From the NCBI GenBank assembly GCA_019914945.1, contig CM034112.1:2379001-2443000 (forward strand): a stretch of 64,000 nt of DNA, given 5' to 3'. Positions 12,270 to 24,480 of the stretch are shown one piece after another (position 1 is the first letter of the stretch; every line of letters starts with the position of its first letter). The notes beneath the pieces were generated by a model that saw only the letters and a program-made list of their open reading frames with translations, searched no databases and was not told the origin of the DNA. This DNA is from Typha latifolia. Taxonomy: Eukaryota > Streptophyta > Magnoliopsida > Poales > Typhaceae. The position numbers and the translations under genes are program-made.

Positions 12270-12615
12270 AGTCCTGCTCTAATTTATTTTTACTGAAATA
12301 GACTACGCTTCAAACTTATTACTAAATAAGATTTAATTTATTGTAGCTCTAATAAAAATGTTGAACTCATCAGTGTTTTATTTTTAAGAAAAAACGTTAA
12401 TCAGTTCAGCGTTTTATGTATATAAATCTTTTTAACTTAAATCTTTCAGCAGTTAAGGAAAAAAAATTACGTAACAATAAAAATGTTGAACTGATTAGCG
12501 TTTTTAAAAATACTGATTAATTTAGTATTTTTATTAGTCTACAGTAAATTAGACTCTATTTGATAATAAATTTAAGATATAGTCTTTTTCGATAAAAATA
12601 AATAAAAAATAGTTT
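12270..12615. mobile_element. Long-hairpin MITE
   Basis: The left arm (from about 12275 to 12380) is the imperfect reverse complement of the right arm (about 12507-12612); aligned blocks include TAATTTA-TGTAG and CTAATAAAAAT, roughly 80 percent identical by eye over more than 75 bases. Inner copies of AATAAAAATGTTGAAC occur in both halves. It carries no coding sequence. Exact ends and the target duplication cannot be fixed by eye. Confidence 0.7.
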
Positions 12616-12999
12616 TAGTTTGGTCAAAAACTGTATAACTTGCTGTTGTTAGAAGAAGCTTTTTACAGGCATCTCTTAATGCTTGTGAGTTATGAAACCT
12701 CAAAAGGATAGAAAAAGATTGATTACAGACTCCACTGCATGAAATTCCAGCACAGAAAAAGATTGATTACATTCACACACTCTATTGTATTGATATTTAA
12801 ATACCGGCAATTTGAGCTTAAAATCTAGTTTCCATCTTACATTTACCTTATCTTAAAAAGGCTCACTTAAATGAGTAGTTAGGTCATTATATATTTATAA
12901 TTAGTTTAACTCATCTATAGGATAATTATTTGCTAATAAACTAACAGGTACAATATGGTGCTATTCTAGAATAAACTCTTTTTATTCGAAAAAATTTAT

Positions 13000-13480
13000 G
13001 TCAAACGCGGAATAAGATCATTTAGAGAGATATGATTTTAGTATTGAAGATGGCAGATTAGTTATTTACGTTTTGGAATAAATGTGCATGGTACTTATAT
13101 TTTATAAATTGTGATGAATTAAGTTAAATAATTTTTTGACCAATAATTATTAAACAACCACAAAAAAGATAATATAATAGTATTAGAATAAAATTATAAT
13201 GTATATTTAGTTTTAAATTTAAGAATAAAATCATATCTCTTTAAAAGAAGTAACAAATATCTATTTACACTAAACTAAGAGAAGAGTAATAAGATCAATT
13301 TAATTATTTTTATACCTTATTTTAATTATCACAAGTAAAGTCCATCTTATTTCATATTTTTATTTAATACTTACTTTTTTTTTTATAACCAAACACTAAA
13401 TTAAAATTAGAATATTTTTTTTTCAAAATAAGTTCTCAATTTATTCTAATTCTAATTTTTTCTCATTCGGCAACCCAACC
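13000..13480. mobile_element. Possible MITE
   Basis: CAAACGCGGAATAAG near the left and CGGCAACCCAACCGAGG near the right resemble plant MITE termini, and AGAGATATGATTTTA (about 13026) is inverted at about 13228. The ends do not pair with each other convincingly, so two separate relics are also possible. Confidence 0.3.
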
Positions 13481-13855
13481 GAGGTAAAAGAAAAATGCAG
13501 GTAGAATGATAAATATCGGTACTGTCCCATGTTGAAATGGGCATTCAATTAGGGTTGGTACTTAGTACGATCTTATTATTGCAACATTTCTTGCATATTA
13601 AAGATCGGCACTGTTCTCAGGACCCCAAAAAATTTCAGTTTTATCCCTTCAATAGGACTACTTTATTACATACAGAATCTCAAGATAAACCCTTCTTCAC
13701 TCTGCACTTTGGGATGATAAACCCAAAGAACTAATTAGGGAATTAACCATTATAGCTGCATCTTTTAGTGTTGGAATACTAACATAAACAAGTCATTATA
13801 ATGGAATCAATCGGTCAAAGGAATCTCTTCAGCAACAGTAAATTACATATAGGAT

Positions 13856-14895
13856 TAAGTTACATGTACACCCCCCTCAATTATATCTGGTTGTCTTAGA
13901 GAACCCAAACTACTAGTTCCAGATACAATTTTCGATACTATTTTGGATCTAAATGAAAGAAATTTATCTAATAACTATTATACCCATATCATTAGTTTTA
14001 TGTCTTCAGTCGCATGTGGAGCCACAAAGGGGGCGGAGGTCGTCGATGTGGGATAATGGCGCAACAAGGTTGGAGAAGAGTCGAGGTGTTAGGCTTGAGG
14101 TGGTGGTTGGCAGGAAAGGAGAGTGAGCTTCGAGGATCGAAGATGGGAGTATGTGAGGATGTCAGGAAGGTACACATGGTAGGAACGAAGGGAGAGGAGG
14201 CAAGAGCAAGTGCCGAGCTTGAGGCGAAGAGAGCGGAAGTTGATGAGGAGGCAAGAAAGGAGAGCGGGGCAGAGGGCTCGGGGGAGCAAAGGTGGGATGG
14301 ATAGGTGGGGATGTCGAGGAGGCAGAAGGCGAGAGCAAGATAGAGTAGAAGGCAGCAGCGAATAGAGAGCGGTGAAGTTGGGCCGGCGTATCCTTGGACT
14401 GTTTAAGTCCTAATTGAAGAAATTAAAATCCTAACTAGAAAGATCTCCTTCTTCACCGCGATTTCTTGCGTTCTTAGGCTGCTCACCGGTTTGTTAACCT
14501 GAGTAGAACCATAGGCTATAGTTGTACCTGGACAGGGTCCTTTTGCTTCCGACTCGAAAGGAATTTCTTTTGTAACCGTGCGAGTTAATAAATAAACCTT
14601 CTTCTCCTAAAAAAAAAAAAAATTGGGTGTGGGAAATGTGAGTGGAGGAGGGCGAGAGAGGCATCGTCGGTGATGAAGGATGAGAGGAAAAGATAGAAGG
14701 ATGAAAGATGAGGGTATTCTTATTTGACTGCCACATAAGCTAAGGCGTCTAATTTAAGCTGAAGGTAGACTAACAAAAGAATTACATTGTAATTATTTCA
14801 AAATTTAGGAGGAGGCATTATAACAAAAAATAGTTCACATGGCCTTCGTAAATATTGGATATAATTCAAGGGGTATATAACTATAATTACTCTTA
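13856..14895. mobile_element. Non-autonomous DNA element with GC-rich cargo
   Basis: The left end (TACACCCCCCTCAATTATATC) and the reverse complement of the right end (ATACCCCTTGAATTATATCC) form imperfect terminal inverted repeats of about 30-35 bases. Inside, 14010-14360 is purine-biased and far richer in G than its surroundings and holds a 96-residue frame without any recognised domain; 14390-14622 ends in AATAAA and a pure A run like a retro-inserted transcript. The superfamily is not assigned. Confidence 0.5.
14390..14622 (+). mobile_element. Poly(A)-tailed retro-insert, nested
   Basis: A GC-richer stretch ends with AATAAATAAA (about 14587-14596), then 12 bases later a 14-base A run (14609-14622). 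TTGGG is found both just before the putative 5' end and directly after the tail, a possible short target duplication. It could be a SINE or a processed transcript; no tRNA-type A/B boxes were seen. Confidence 0.35.
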
Positions 14896-15385
14896 TATAT
14901 AATACTAAAGAGCTAACCAACACATCAAGCATAAAAAATTTCTGAAAAAATAATGATCTTCACCACCTATTCAGTAACTAAGAGGGTCTAAGATTTTATT
15001 AAGTTAAGCAAATCTTTTTCGAAATTCAGCCTAACTTGCCTTTGTCATAGCACTTCCTAGAAGTCAGTAAGTCCTGGCTCATTGCTCTCCATATTAAGTT
15101 AAAGCAAATCTTTTCCCATCCAGTATTGAAACAATACTTACAGCAACTGTTGCCCACCAAAATGACCCTTTAACCAATGCCTATCTAACTACTACTTACA
15201 GAAGAACTGAAGTTAGAAACAAGGTTCAAAGGGATCCAAAACTGGGGGCAACCCAGAGACCTGCCAATAATAAAACAATAACCTGTCCCTGATCTTCTAA
15301 AGGGTCGGCGAAATGCTAACCAGGCAAACACACCTTTGGCACTAGACAACAATATAACATGCTCAACAGCGGAGAATAATATATA

Positions 15386-18300
15386 TCATCTGCTATCAAC
15401 AGCCACATATGAGTCTGAGCCCCCTATGCGTGAAGGTTTGTCATTGTTACTATCTGAAGCCTTCGATTTCTCATTGTGCTTTAGGAGTTCATCGTAAAGT
15501 TTTTGAGAATCCCTGGAAAATTCTGTAAGTGATTCAAAGATGCTAGCCAATCCTATCTTAAATCCATTGAGGGTGACCTCATGAGTATCCTGCATGCAAT
15601 CATGATGCTTAGCTTTCTCTGCTTCCAGTTTCTTCCTGTAATTGATCAGCATCTCTTTCTTCTCCGATAAATATTCAACCCGATGCCTCACATCTGCTTC
15701 AGCGTTATGCTCCAGAAGTTTGGATTCTAGAACCTTATTCTCTGTTCTTTGGAATGCAAAAGACCTTTTGTCAATATCTTTTGCAAGGCTATCCACTTTT
15801 CTCTTCTGCTGTTGCTCCTCCCCTTGCTTAACCCATAGAACCCTCACACTCCTAACGAAGCTTCGCATGGAACACGATACCGGCTTGTCTGGCAACTTCC
15901 CTAATGTGATTAACCACTTATGACAAATCACAACTAAAGGGGGTGCCTCAGTTTCATATGGAAGTGAGGATCTACTTCGAGAATAATAAACCATATCAGA
16001 TTGAATGAACTTCGATAACCAGCCATCAAGAGCTTCCACATATGCTTTTTGAGCTGCAACATAGCTATTAAAGCACATCCTCCAGTTGCGGAGTTCAGCC
16101 TCCAGCTTAAGTGTTGCATGACGCTGCGAGTCATTAGAGAATTTCCCATAAGATGGGCATGTAAAGGAATTTACTTCAAACATTATTTGTTTCTGGCTTT
16201 CATGAGACTCTAGCATTATCTTCCATGTTCTCATTAGGCTGCAAAGAAAAAGAACCTGAATCCATGAATATCAATACAAATAAAAGATTTAATGATCCCC
16301 CCCTACATGCACTAATTGGCTTACCCTTGAAGCAGCTCGATAAGCTGAGGTTGCAATTCCTCATCTCTCAGTTTCTGTATTCTTTCTGATATCGATTCTG
16401 CTGCACGTAGTGCCACCCAGATTCTTGTGTACAAATCTCTTACTACAGTTCTAGTTTTGTCCACGGAACGCGCATCAGATCCTTTGGCATCTTGATTCCT
16501 GAGCTGCAAGCATTTCTTCTGATAAGCCTGCCATGTGTGATCACCAGCCTACAAAAGAACTAAAAGCATTTTAGCAGGAAATTAATAGTTAATATGCTTG
16601 AGTAGAGAGAAACTAAACTATTTAAAATTTTAAATCAGCTTTAACATGCACATGAGCAACAGTAGGAGACACATCAAGTTTGAGTTGCCTTGCTGCAATT
16701 GCCAGCTTAAACTTGGGAGACCGAGGGGACCATGAACTTAAAAATCCTTATTAAACTGACGATGGGGCATAGCTGGAATAAAAGTGGTGACAATATATTG
16801 CAGAATCTAGAAGTGGACGTACTAAGCAAACAAAAAGAGAGGGACATGGATGATTTGTTATCTGATCAAAAGCATGAAATGACATGGAAAAAAGCCATCA
16901 TAACCTCTTTTGATACTTCAATACAATTTCTGTCGAGTGATCAAGCATTAAATAGATTACAAGAGAGTATCAGTTTCATGAACATTCCTAGGACATCGGA
17001 GGAAAAAGTACCTTAACTTCTTCGTAGAGCTTCTTCTCCCAAGCATATAACCTTCCTAGTGTCTGCGAGTGACTTCCTGCTTCCATCCCACCATAGTCAT
17101 CAAATAGATCACTCTTACTTTCTGTCCATGTCATACTGTTGGAGCTTGCTCCAGTATGACTCCTATAAGATGAGGAAAGTGATGAAGGAGATCGATGCCA
17201 AGTGATAGCATGGATTATTTTAGACGAATTTTCTGCACCAAAGATAAACCCATCACAATTTTGACAAATGTACACCAAAGACCAGAAGCAAATATATTAT
17301 GCGAATATATGCACTAGAATCCGGCACCATACAAGAGACAGATTTAAATTGCATTTACTTGTGACCATCTGTTGGCTTTAACATGAATGAAAACAAAATT
17401 TCATTGCATGGACCACATGCTGAAAATGACTGCAAATCACATGTAACAGTGGCATTGGCTGCTTTTATCTCAGCAGAGAGTAGTCAAAAGCACTGCTTTC
17501 AGAAATGTTACCCTAACCTCCAGAAGAACAAAATTGTATTCCTTTCAGATCCTTTCTTAACCTGGTTAGCAGTATTTAGAGAAAAGCATGGACTAATTCA
17601 GTAACCAAGAAAATACAGACAATGGCACTTTCAAGTATAATCTCCTTATCCAGAGAAAAAATAAGCTTATTTAAAAGCACCAGTTTAATCAAGAAAACCT
17701 TATCCAATAAATAGAAGTAACAAGAAAATTCCAATTTGATAGAATTATGTAGCAGTAAAAATGAACAATCTTGTTGTCTCCCCTTTTACTGTCCTTGCAA
17801 CTAGATACACAAAAAGGAGGAATCAAAAGGTAAGATCAAGCTAACTTTCTAACAAAGAGGGAGACAAAACCCAAAGAAGTGTGACTAACAAGATTCCTTA
17901 AAAACTATCTTTGAGTGAGGAAAGGAAACATTAGGGCCAACTAAAAAGGGCAACAAAAGACACAACAACAACCTAAAAGGAGGCAAATGAAGGGTAGAAA
18001 GAATGCCAATGAGGTTTAAAAGGAGAAAAAAGCAAGTTGACATTACAATCAAGCGAACCCACAAAGAGGGTAGAGCAAAAAAAGTTCCCACCTTTGATCT
18101 CTTCCAGCCCAGTTTGGAGATGCATCCTGTTTGCCTCCAGCATCCGTGACACATCCTTCCCGGAATCATAAGCCCTGATGAAATGATCCTCCACAATCCT
18201 CAATGCTTCTAGAAGCTCTCTTCCTCTCCCCGGAGTTTCCGTCACAGTAATCCCCTTCTCCTCCAAACCGCCATTTGCCCTCACTTCCTCCCCTTCCGCT

Positions 18301-18905
18301 TCCAAAGCCACCATCTTTTTCTCCTGCACCTCCTCCTCTGCTTCTTCCAGCTCAGGAATCCCCTCTTCCTCTCGCACCACTCTCAAGTCCTCATCGGAGC
18401 TAACCCCCAGCCCATCCCCCGCCGTTTGAACTCCGTAGAACGGGTTAAAGAAATCCCACCCACCAAACTGCTCCGGCGCAGGCGCAGGCACAGGCGCTTC
18501 GCCGGAGAAGAAATACCCACAGCCCATTTCGTCTTTCCTCTCCTCCTCATCCTCCCTCTCCTCTTTGGCCTCCCCATCCTCCCTTTCGCCGCTAGAATCG
18601 CGAGTCGAGGTCGAACCCGGCGAGGAGAAGGGTAAAGCCGCCGCCTTCGGGGAAGGAGGGGGGAGGGTGATAAGGATCGGTGCAGGCGAGGAGTGGCGAG
18701 TGACAAAGAGATCGATTCCGGCGGCGACGGCACGGAGGGACTCGACGTAGCCTCTGTGCGCCTCGGCGAGGGCGAAGCGGCGGTCCACCGCCGCCTTGAG
18801 GAGACGCTTCCTCTCGCGGCAGAGGGAGACCGGGTCGTCGTCGTCGTCAGCGCCGCCGAAGCCTAGGCCTCCGGCGGCAAGCTTGGAGGCGGCGCAGTTG
18901 CCCAT
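15386..18905 (-). CDS. DUF630/DUF632 (NRG2-like) protein
   Basis: Four exons on the minus strand (18905-18092, 17232-17012, 16548-16325, 16238-15386) join into 703 residues. The protein begins MGNCAASK, a classic N-myristoylation/palmitoylation signal, followed by the DUF630 core VSLCRERKRLLKAAVDRRFA and HRGYVESL. A low-complexity acidic and proline-rich linker (about 75-225) leads into DUF632, starting near ELLEALRIVEDHF and including WEKKLYEEVK (end of exon 2), VVRDLYTRIWVALRA, LRDEELQPQL and, in exon 4, a coiled-coil-rich end. The family includes NRG2, a regulator of nitrate signalling that interacts with NLP7, and bZIP-like proteins; which member this is cannot be told. Exon 1 is much more GC-rich than the others. 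The start is set by the conserved MGNC motif. Confidence 0.93.
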
Positions 18906-19129
18906 TGAGATGATGGTTGGGGTGATGAGAAAGGAGAAGGGTTTTAGAGAGGGTTTTAGGAGAGTAGTGGGTTTTTAGGAGAGTGGGAAGAGGGAAGTGA
19001 GAAGAGAGTGAGAGAGAGGGGAAGGACTCAGGAGGGAAGTGGTGGGGAGTCAAAGTCAAAGCTGAAAAGGGTGAGAGGATGTGGATGTTGTCATGTAGTT
19101 TTGGGAAGTTTTGGTTGGTTGTGGGGCTG

Positions 19130-19158
19130 GACACTGGACACTGGACTCTGGACTTTGG
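19130..19158. repeat. Short tandem repeat upstream of the DUF630/632 gene
   Basis: Three to four copies of CTGGACA/T-type heptamers in a row in the presumed leader of the minus-strand gene. Confidence 0.6.
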
Positions 19159-19210
19159 AGGGAGGAGAGTAAAGTGCTAAATTCTGCTGATGGGAATCTT
19201 CACTAACCCA

Positions 19211-19218
19211 ATTTTATA
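19211..19218 (-). promoter_or_regulatory. TATA-like box of the DUF630/632 gene
   Basis: TATAAAAT on the minus strand about 305 bases upstream of the start codon. It would imply a leader of roughly 275 bases. Sequence fits; no further support. Confidence 0.35.
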
Positions 19219-19350
19219 ATCTAAATATTGTTAATAGGGTTTTATTAAAGAACGAGAATAGGGGATTAGAGTATGATTACAGCTTCAGATATCTCACTAT
19301 ATTTACGTTTACGTGGAGATTCAGTGCGGGCCCACCCCTCGAATCGGAAA

Positions 19351-19570
19351 GGGTGCCAATTTTTCATCCGTCTCGAACCACTTTAAAATGGATTTAGATT
19401 TAATATTAACCCATTTATGATCCACCCGTCAACTAATTTATAAGTTATAACACAATAATCTCATTATTATTTATATAATTTACTTAATATATACCCAACG
19501 TTTATATAAATTCACATCATAAATTAATTTATCTTATAAATCACGCTAATCCGATCTAATTGCCAACCCC
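19351..19570. mobile_element. hAT-like MITE relic
   Basis: The left end GGGTGCCAATT and the reverse complement of the right end (GGGGTTGGCAATTAG) resemble each other and the common plant hAT-type terminus. The interior has words such as CCATTTATGATCCACCCG. No target duplication is visible. Confidence 0.45.
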
Positions 19571-19695
19571 ACATTTATACATTTTCCTGTAGCATTCTAC
19601 TCATCTCAGTAACACTACAAAGGATGTTATGATGAGCAATAGTACTTACTACTCCATAAATAAGTTTCATACATGTATGGCAGAATGTACTGGAG

Positions 19696-19726
<31 letters not shown>

Positions 19727-20500
19727 TCTTATTACTTGGATGTCAAGTCTACGGACAAAAAAAAAATGTAGTTGGATCTTGGTTTTGTTTTACTGGGATG
19801 TGATTGGGGAATGATTGACTAAAACCAGTGCTCTCGTGCAATTGAATTTGGTTTTTACTTTAAAAAATAAACTATGTTAAAAGAGATCGGATATCTCATA
19901 ACTGTCCTCTGGATATACCTACTTGCATTGTCATCTAATATGCCTTGGCAAAAACATAAATTTTAATAATCGATAATGCGAAGATAACTATTCTTTTCTT
20001 TTTTTTATCCGCGTCTTAAAATATCACGGGACTACATTAAAACAAGCAATAAATTAGGAGGCTTAAATATAATAATAATTATATTATTATAGTAAGGCAA
20101 ACGATGATAGTGATGGTAAAAATTAATTTGGCACATAAGAACTTGTATTTTAAACAGATTTGAATCGTAAACGAGTTAATTCGTCTCATCAATACATTCC
20201 TAACATGGTAATCCATTTATCACGTGAATACCTCGTATATAGCACAACAAAAAAAATTATAATTATAATAAATTTGTAATCTCTAATAATCTATTAACTC
20301 CGTTTAATATTTGGGTCAGATTCGAATTTTATCGGATCTAATATTTATATCTGTATTATGATGATCCGACCCAGTCTACAGTTAGTAGACAGATGGTAGG
20401 CAGTAGGCATTGTTTCGCAGCAGCAATGGTTTTGGGACTGAGCTGAGTTGATTGATAAGGCCCAGGTTTTGTTACTTTCTGGGAAGTGGGGAGGGGAGAC

Positions 20501-20561
<61 letters not shown>

Positions 20562-21715
20562 CTTTGGGCTTCTCCTCCTCCTCTCTAGTCTCTAGTGCCA
20601 GTAGTGCTCCATTCATTAGTCATTATCCACTAGTTTGATTAATGTTTTCATCTTATTTATTTCCTCTCTTTTTCCTAGCATCGGAACTCGCGCAGCACGC
20701 AGTGAGTGGTTGGAGGCGTAAGTGGGGCTTCTGGAGAAGAGCAACCACCCTTGGTCTCTGTGAAGCCTTTTCTTTTCTTAACAAAAACAATTAAGAGCGA
20801 GGGCTAAGGCCTTGCTTTGGGAAACCTTTTCTAGCATTGATTGTATTAGAAATATATGTTTATCTCACTATTGTATCTAAACAAGCAAAACAAGCAAATA
20901 GCTTGTTTATTTTATAATATATATTTAATTAGTTATATTTCATATAATAAAGTATTTAATTAGATGAGAATAGAAGAGATGAGAGGAAAGATGAGTTATA
21001 GTTAATGAACTAGAGGAGTGAAGATGAGATGAGAAATATGGGTCAAATTGGGATGGTTAGAGATAGTTTTTTTTGGTATCCTTTGATCCGAGTGGATGCT
21101 AAAAAAATTATATAAGTCTAATTACTTAATTCAAATATTATTTTTTAGATTTGTGTATTAAACTAAATAATACCTTTTTTTATTAGATATTGTGTCTACT
21201 AATATGACATTTAGAAAAGGCTATCAATCAAACATTCTCTTAATTTTAATATTTTATGACCATATCTCTTTTATCTTATTTTTTAGTGAGAAAAAATATA
21301 CTTTTTTATTTAACACTATTTTTTCCTTTTCCAAAAATAAATATTATTATTTTTAGAGAAATCGGTTATAAAATATTCTTCTTCTTATTAATCTTTCTCT
21401 TACTAATTCTTTTATTTAAATAAATTTATCATTATTATCCTCACAAATCAATTACAAACTCATAATAAACCTGCTAGACTACTAGTCAACATTTTTTAAC
21501 TTAAAAAATAATATATTACTATTTTACTTATATTTCTCTCGTATAAATTTTGATCAATATTATTTAGTTACAGCAATTCTTATCATCCAATAACTTGTTA
21601 AGAAAAACCATCGAATAATTTTCATGATCCCTGTGCTCTATGCTGACTGTACGGGCCAGGTGATGTATGCAGTGTCATACTTATCCATTACCATCAGGTG
21701 ATGTATCATAGAACT
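19571..21715. other. Gene-free interval
   Basis: No gene is supported. It includes a TA/CA microsatellite near 19699-19730, a 57-base GA repeat at 20503-20559 within a GC-richer stretch (20370-20610), and another GC-richer island at 20680-20830 with no recognised content. Confidence 0.5.
20503..20559 (+). repeat. (GA)28 microsatellite
   Basis: The longest perfect dinucleotide run in the window. It lies in an intergenic region, not next to any recognised gene start. Confidence 0.95.
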
Positions 21716-22211
21716 AGGGGGTATAATCGAGCCCAGCTCGGATATTGAAATAATTTGAAGCTTAGATGACCAAATTTGAATTAAAATTATTTTAATTCGA
21801 ATTAATTTTAAACTAATTTCAAGCTCTAGTCTAAAGGACCAAATTAATAAGTAATTTTAAGTTTTAATTAATTTAATTTAAATTTGGAGTCTAATTAAAT
21901 TTGATTTAGACTTGAATTAAACTTAAAATAAGACTTAATTTTAAAATGCAAAGTAATAAAAATATTCATATATTTAGAAGAGATACGATAGCATCAAAAT
22001 TTTGCTTTAAACTTTATAAAATTAGAATATATAACAATCCAATTAATTAAAATTTGGAATTTAAGAAAAATTATAATATAATATAGAAAGTATTTACTCA
22101 TATATATATATTATAATTATTTGGAGTCTTTCGAAATCTATTTGACTGAGTCCGTTTATATTTCGGAGGACCGAGCCGAGTACGTATCGGCTTCACTATT
22201 TTGACAGCTCC
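21716..22211. mobile_element. hAT-like element abutting the satellite
   Basis: The start AGGGGGTATAATCGAGCCCA and end ACTATTTTGACAGCTCC match in kind the ends of the element at 3145-3565 (TATTTTGACAGCCCT). The interior is rich in AATTTAATT and GAGCT-type words. The satellite array begins at the very next bases. Confidence 0.5.
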
Positions 22212-24480
22212 AATTCAATAATATTACACAAATATGGGGTACTAAATGCAAATTTCTCTAATTTTGGTAAAGTTTTCATTTGATACCCTGAATATTTAAT
22301 TTGTATAGTAATATTAAATAAATATAGGGTTGTAAATGCAATGTCTTTTTAAATTTTCATTTAACACCGATTATATATTGTATTTTACCTTCAAATAATA
22401 TTAAATAGATACAGGGTTGTAAATGCTTTCTTTAATTTTTGGTAAAGTTTTCATTTAACACCCTATATATGTGGAATATATATTAATATTGCCTAAATAG
22501 GGTGCTAAATGCAAATTTGTCTAATTTCGGTGAAGTTTTCATTTGAATCACTGAATATATTTAATTTTTAGTCAAATAATATTAAATAAATATAGGGTTG
22601 TAAATACAAATTTAATTAATTTTGGTTGAAGTTTTTATTTAAAGCCATGTATATATGTGATTTTTCGGTACAGTAACATTGCACAAATATGCGGTGCTGT
22701 ATGCAAAATTTTCTGATTTGGTTGAAGATCTCATTCAACACCCTGTGTATTTATATTTTATCTCTAAATAACATTAAATAAATACAGGGTTAAAATGCCA
22801 ATTTCTTTAATTTCGGTAATATTTTTCATTTAACAGTGTGAATTTTCTAGTCGAATAATATTTCATCAATACAGGGTGTTAAATGCAAAGTTATTAAGTT
22901 TTGTAGAAATTTATATTTAAAACTCTATATATAAGTGAATTTTGGTTCAGTAATACTGCATAAATATGCGGTCGTAAATGCACATTTGTCTAACTTTTGG
23001 TCAAGTTTTCATTTAAAACCCCTAATATATTTGAATTTCATTCAAATAATATTAAATAAATATAGGGTCTTAAATGCAAAATTTGTTTATTTGGGTCAAG
23101 TTTTCTTTTGACGCCCTGTATATATGTGAATTTTTGGTTCAGTAATATTGCACAGATAAGTATGTAAAATTTCTAATTAGTTAAAGTTTCTATTTAACAC
23201 CTTGTATATTCTTCAAATAATATTAACTAAATACAGGGTTATAAATGCAAATTTCTTTAATATTTTTTTGTGATGCTTTCATTTAACATCCTGTATATAT
23301 GTTAATTTTCCGGTCTAATAATATTATATCAATACAGGGTTGTAAATAAATTTCTAACAAAAATGTAACTTAAGTTTTGGTTCAATAATATTACATAAAT
23401 ATGGCGTCCTAAATGCAAATTTCTCTAATTTCTTGAATTTTTCATCTAGAACCCTAAATATATTTGAAATTTACTCATATAATATTAAATAATACAGGGT
23501 TGTAAATGCAAATTGTTTAAGTTTTGTTAAAAATTTTATTTAAAACCATATATATAAGTTAATTTGTGTTCCAATAATATTACATTAAATAGGGTCCTAA
23601 ATGCAAATTTCTCTAAATTCGGTGAAGTTTTCATTTAGAGCCCTAAATATATTTGAAATTTTATTCAAATATATTAAATAATTAAGGGTTGTAAATGTAA
23701 ATTTATTAAAAAAATTATTTAAACCCTATATATAAGTTAATTTGTGCTTCAGTAATATACATAAATATGGGGTCCTAAATGCAAATTTCTCTGAATTCGG
23801 TGAAGTTTTCATATAGAACCCTAGATATATTTGAAATTTTATTCAAATATATTAAATAATTAAGGGTTGTAAATGTAAATTTATTAAAAATTTTATTTAA
23901 AACCCTATATATAAGTTAATTTGTGCTTCAGTAATATACATAAATATGGGGTCCTAAATGCAAATTTCTCTGAATTCGGTGAAGTTTTCTTTCTTTTAAA
24001 ACCCTAAATATATTTGAATTTATAGTCAAAAATATTAAATAAATAAGTGTTGTAAATGCAAATTTTTTCAGTTTTGCTAAACCCTATATATAAGTTAATT
24101 TGTGGCTCAGTAATATTACACATAAAGATGGGGTCCTACATGCACTTTTATCTAATTCGGTGAAGTTTTCGTTTGAAACCCTAAATAGATTTGAAATTTT
24201 TTCAAAGAATATTAAATGATTACATGGTTGTAAATGCAAACTTCTTTAATTTTTGGTAAACTTTTCAGTTAACACCCTATATGTGTGAATTTTAGGTTCA
24301 GCAATATTGAATAAGCACGGGGTCCTGTACGCAAAGTTTTCTTATTTGGTTAAGCTTTTAATTTAAAACCCCGTATATATTTATATTTCACCTTCAAATA
24401 ATATTAAAATACAGGATTATGAATGCAATTTTCTTTAGGTTTGGTGAAGTTTTCATTTAACACCCTATGTATGTGAATTT
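22212..24480. repeat. Satellite-like tandem array, ~90-bp half units, ~180-bp period
   Basis: The word TAAATGCAAATTT (or a near variant) preceded by A-AGGGTTG or GGGGTCC recurs 25 times, at about 22243, 22333, 22420, 22506, 22600, 22698, 22791, 22880, 22974, 23071, 23163, 23242, 23342, 23410, 23503, 23598, 23692, 23776, 23870, 23955, 24053, 24137, 24230, 24326 and 24419, an average step of about 91 bases. From 23410 on two kinds alternate strictly: type A (ATTAAATAA-ACAGGGTTG) and type B (TTACATAAATATGGGGTCC), giving a dimer of about 180 bases. The dimers starting near 23692 and 23870 are almost identical, so some amplification was recent. There is no open reading frame. Confidence 0.9.

Noticed and set aside
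14014..14304. 96-codon frame as an independent gene
   Set aside because: It lies inside a transposon-like element, has biased purine-rich composition and no domain; kept only as possible captured cargo.
16732..17016. 94-codon plus-strand frame in the DUF630/632 gene
   Set aside because: It lies in an intron and partly antisense to exon 2; no domain.
22212..24480. CRISPR-like interpretation of the repeat array
   Set aside because: The whole unit is repeated with divergence, there are no unique spacers, and the genome is a plant.
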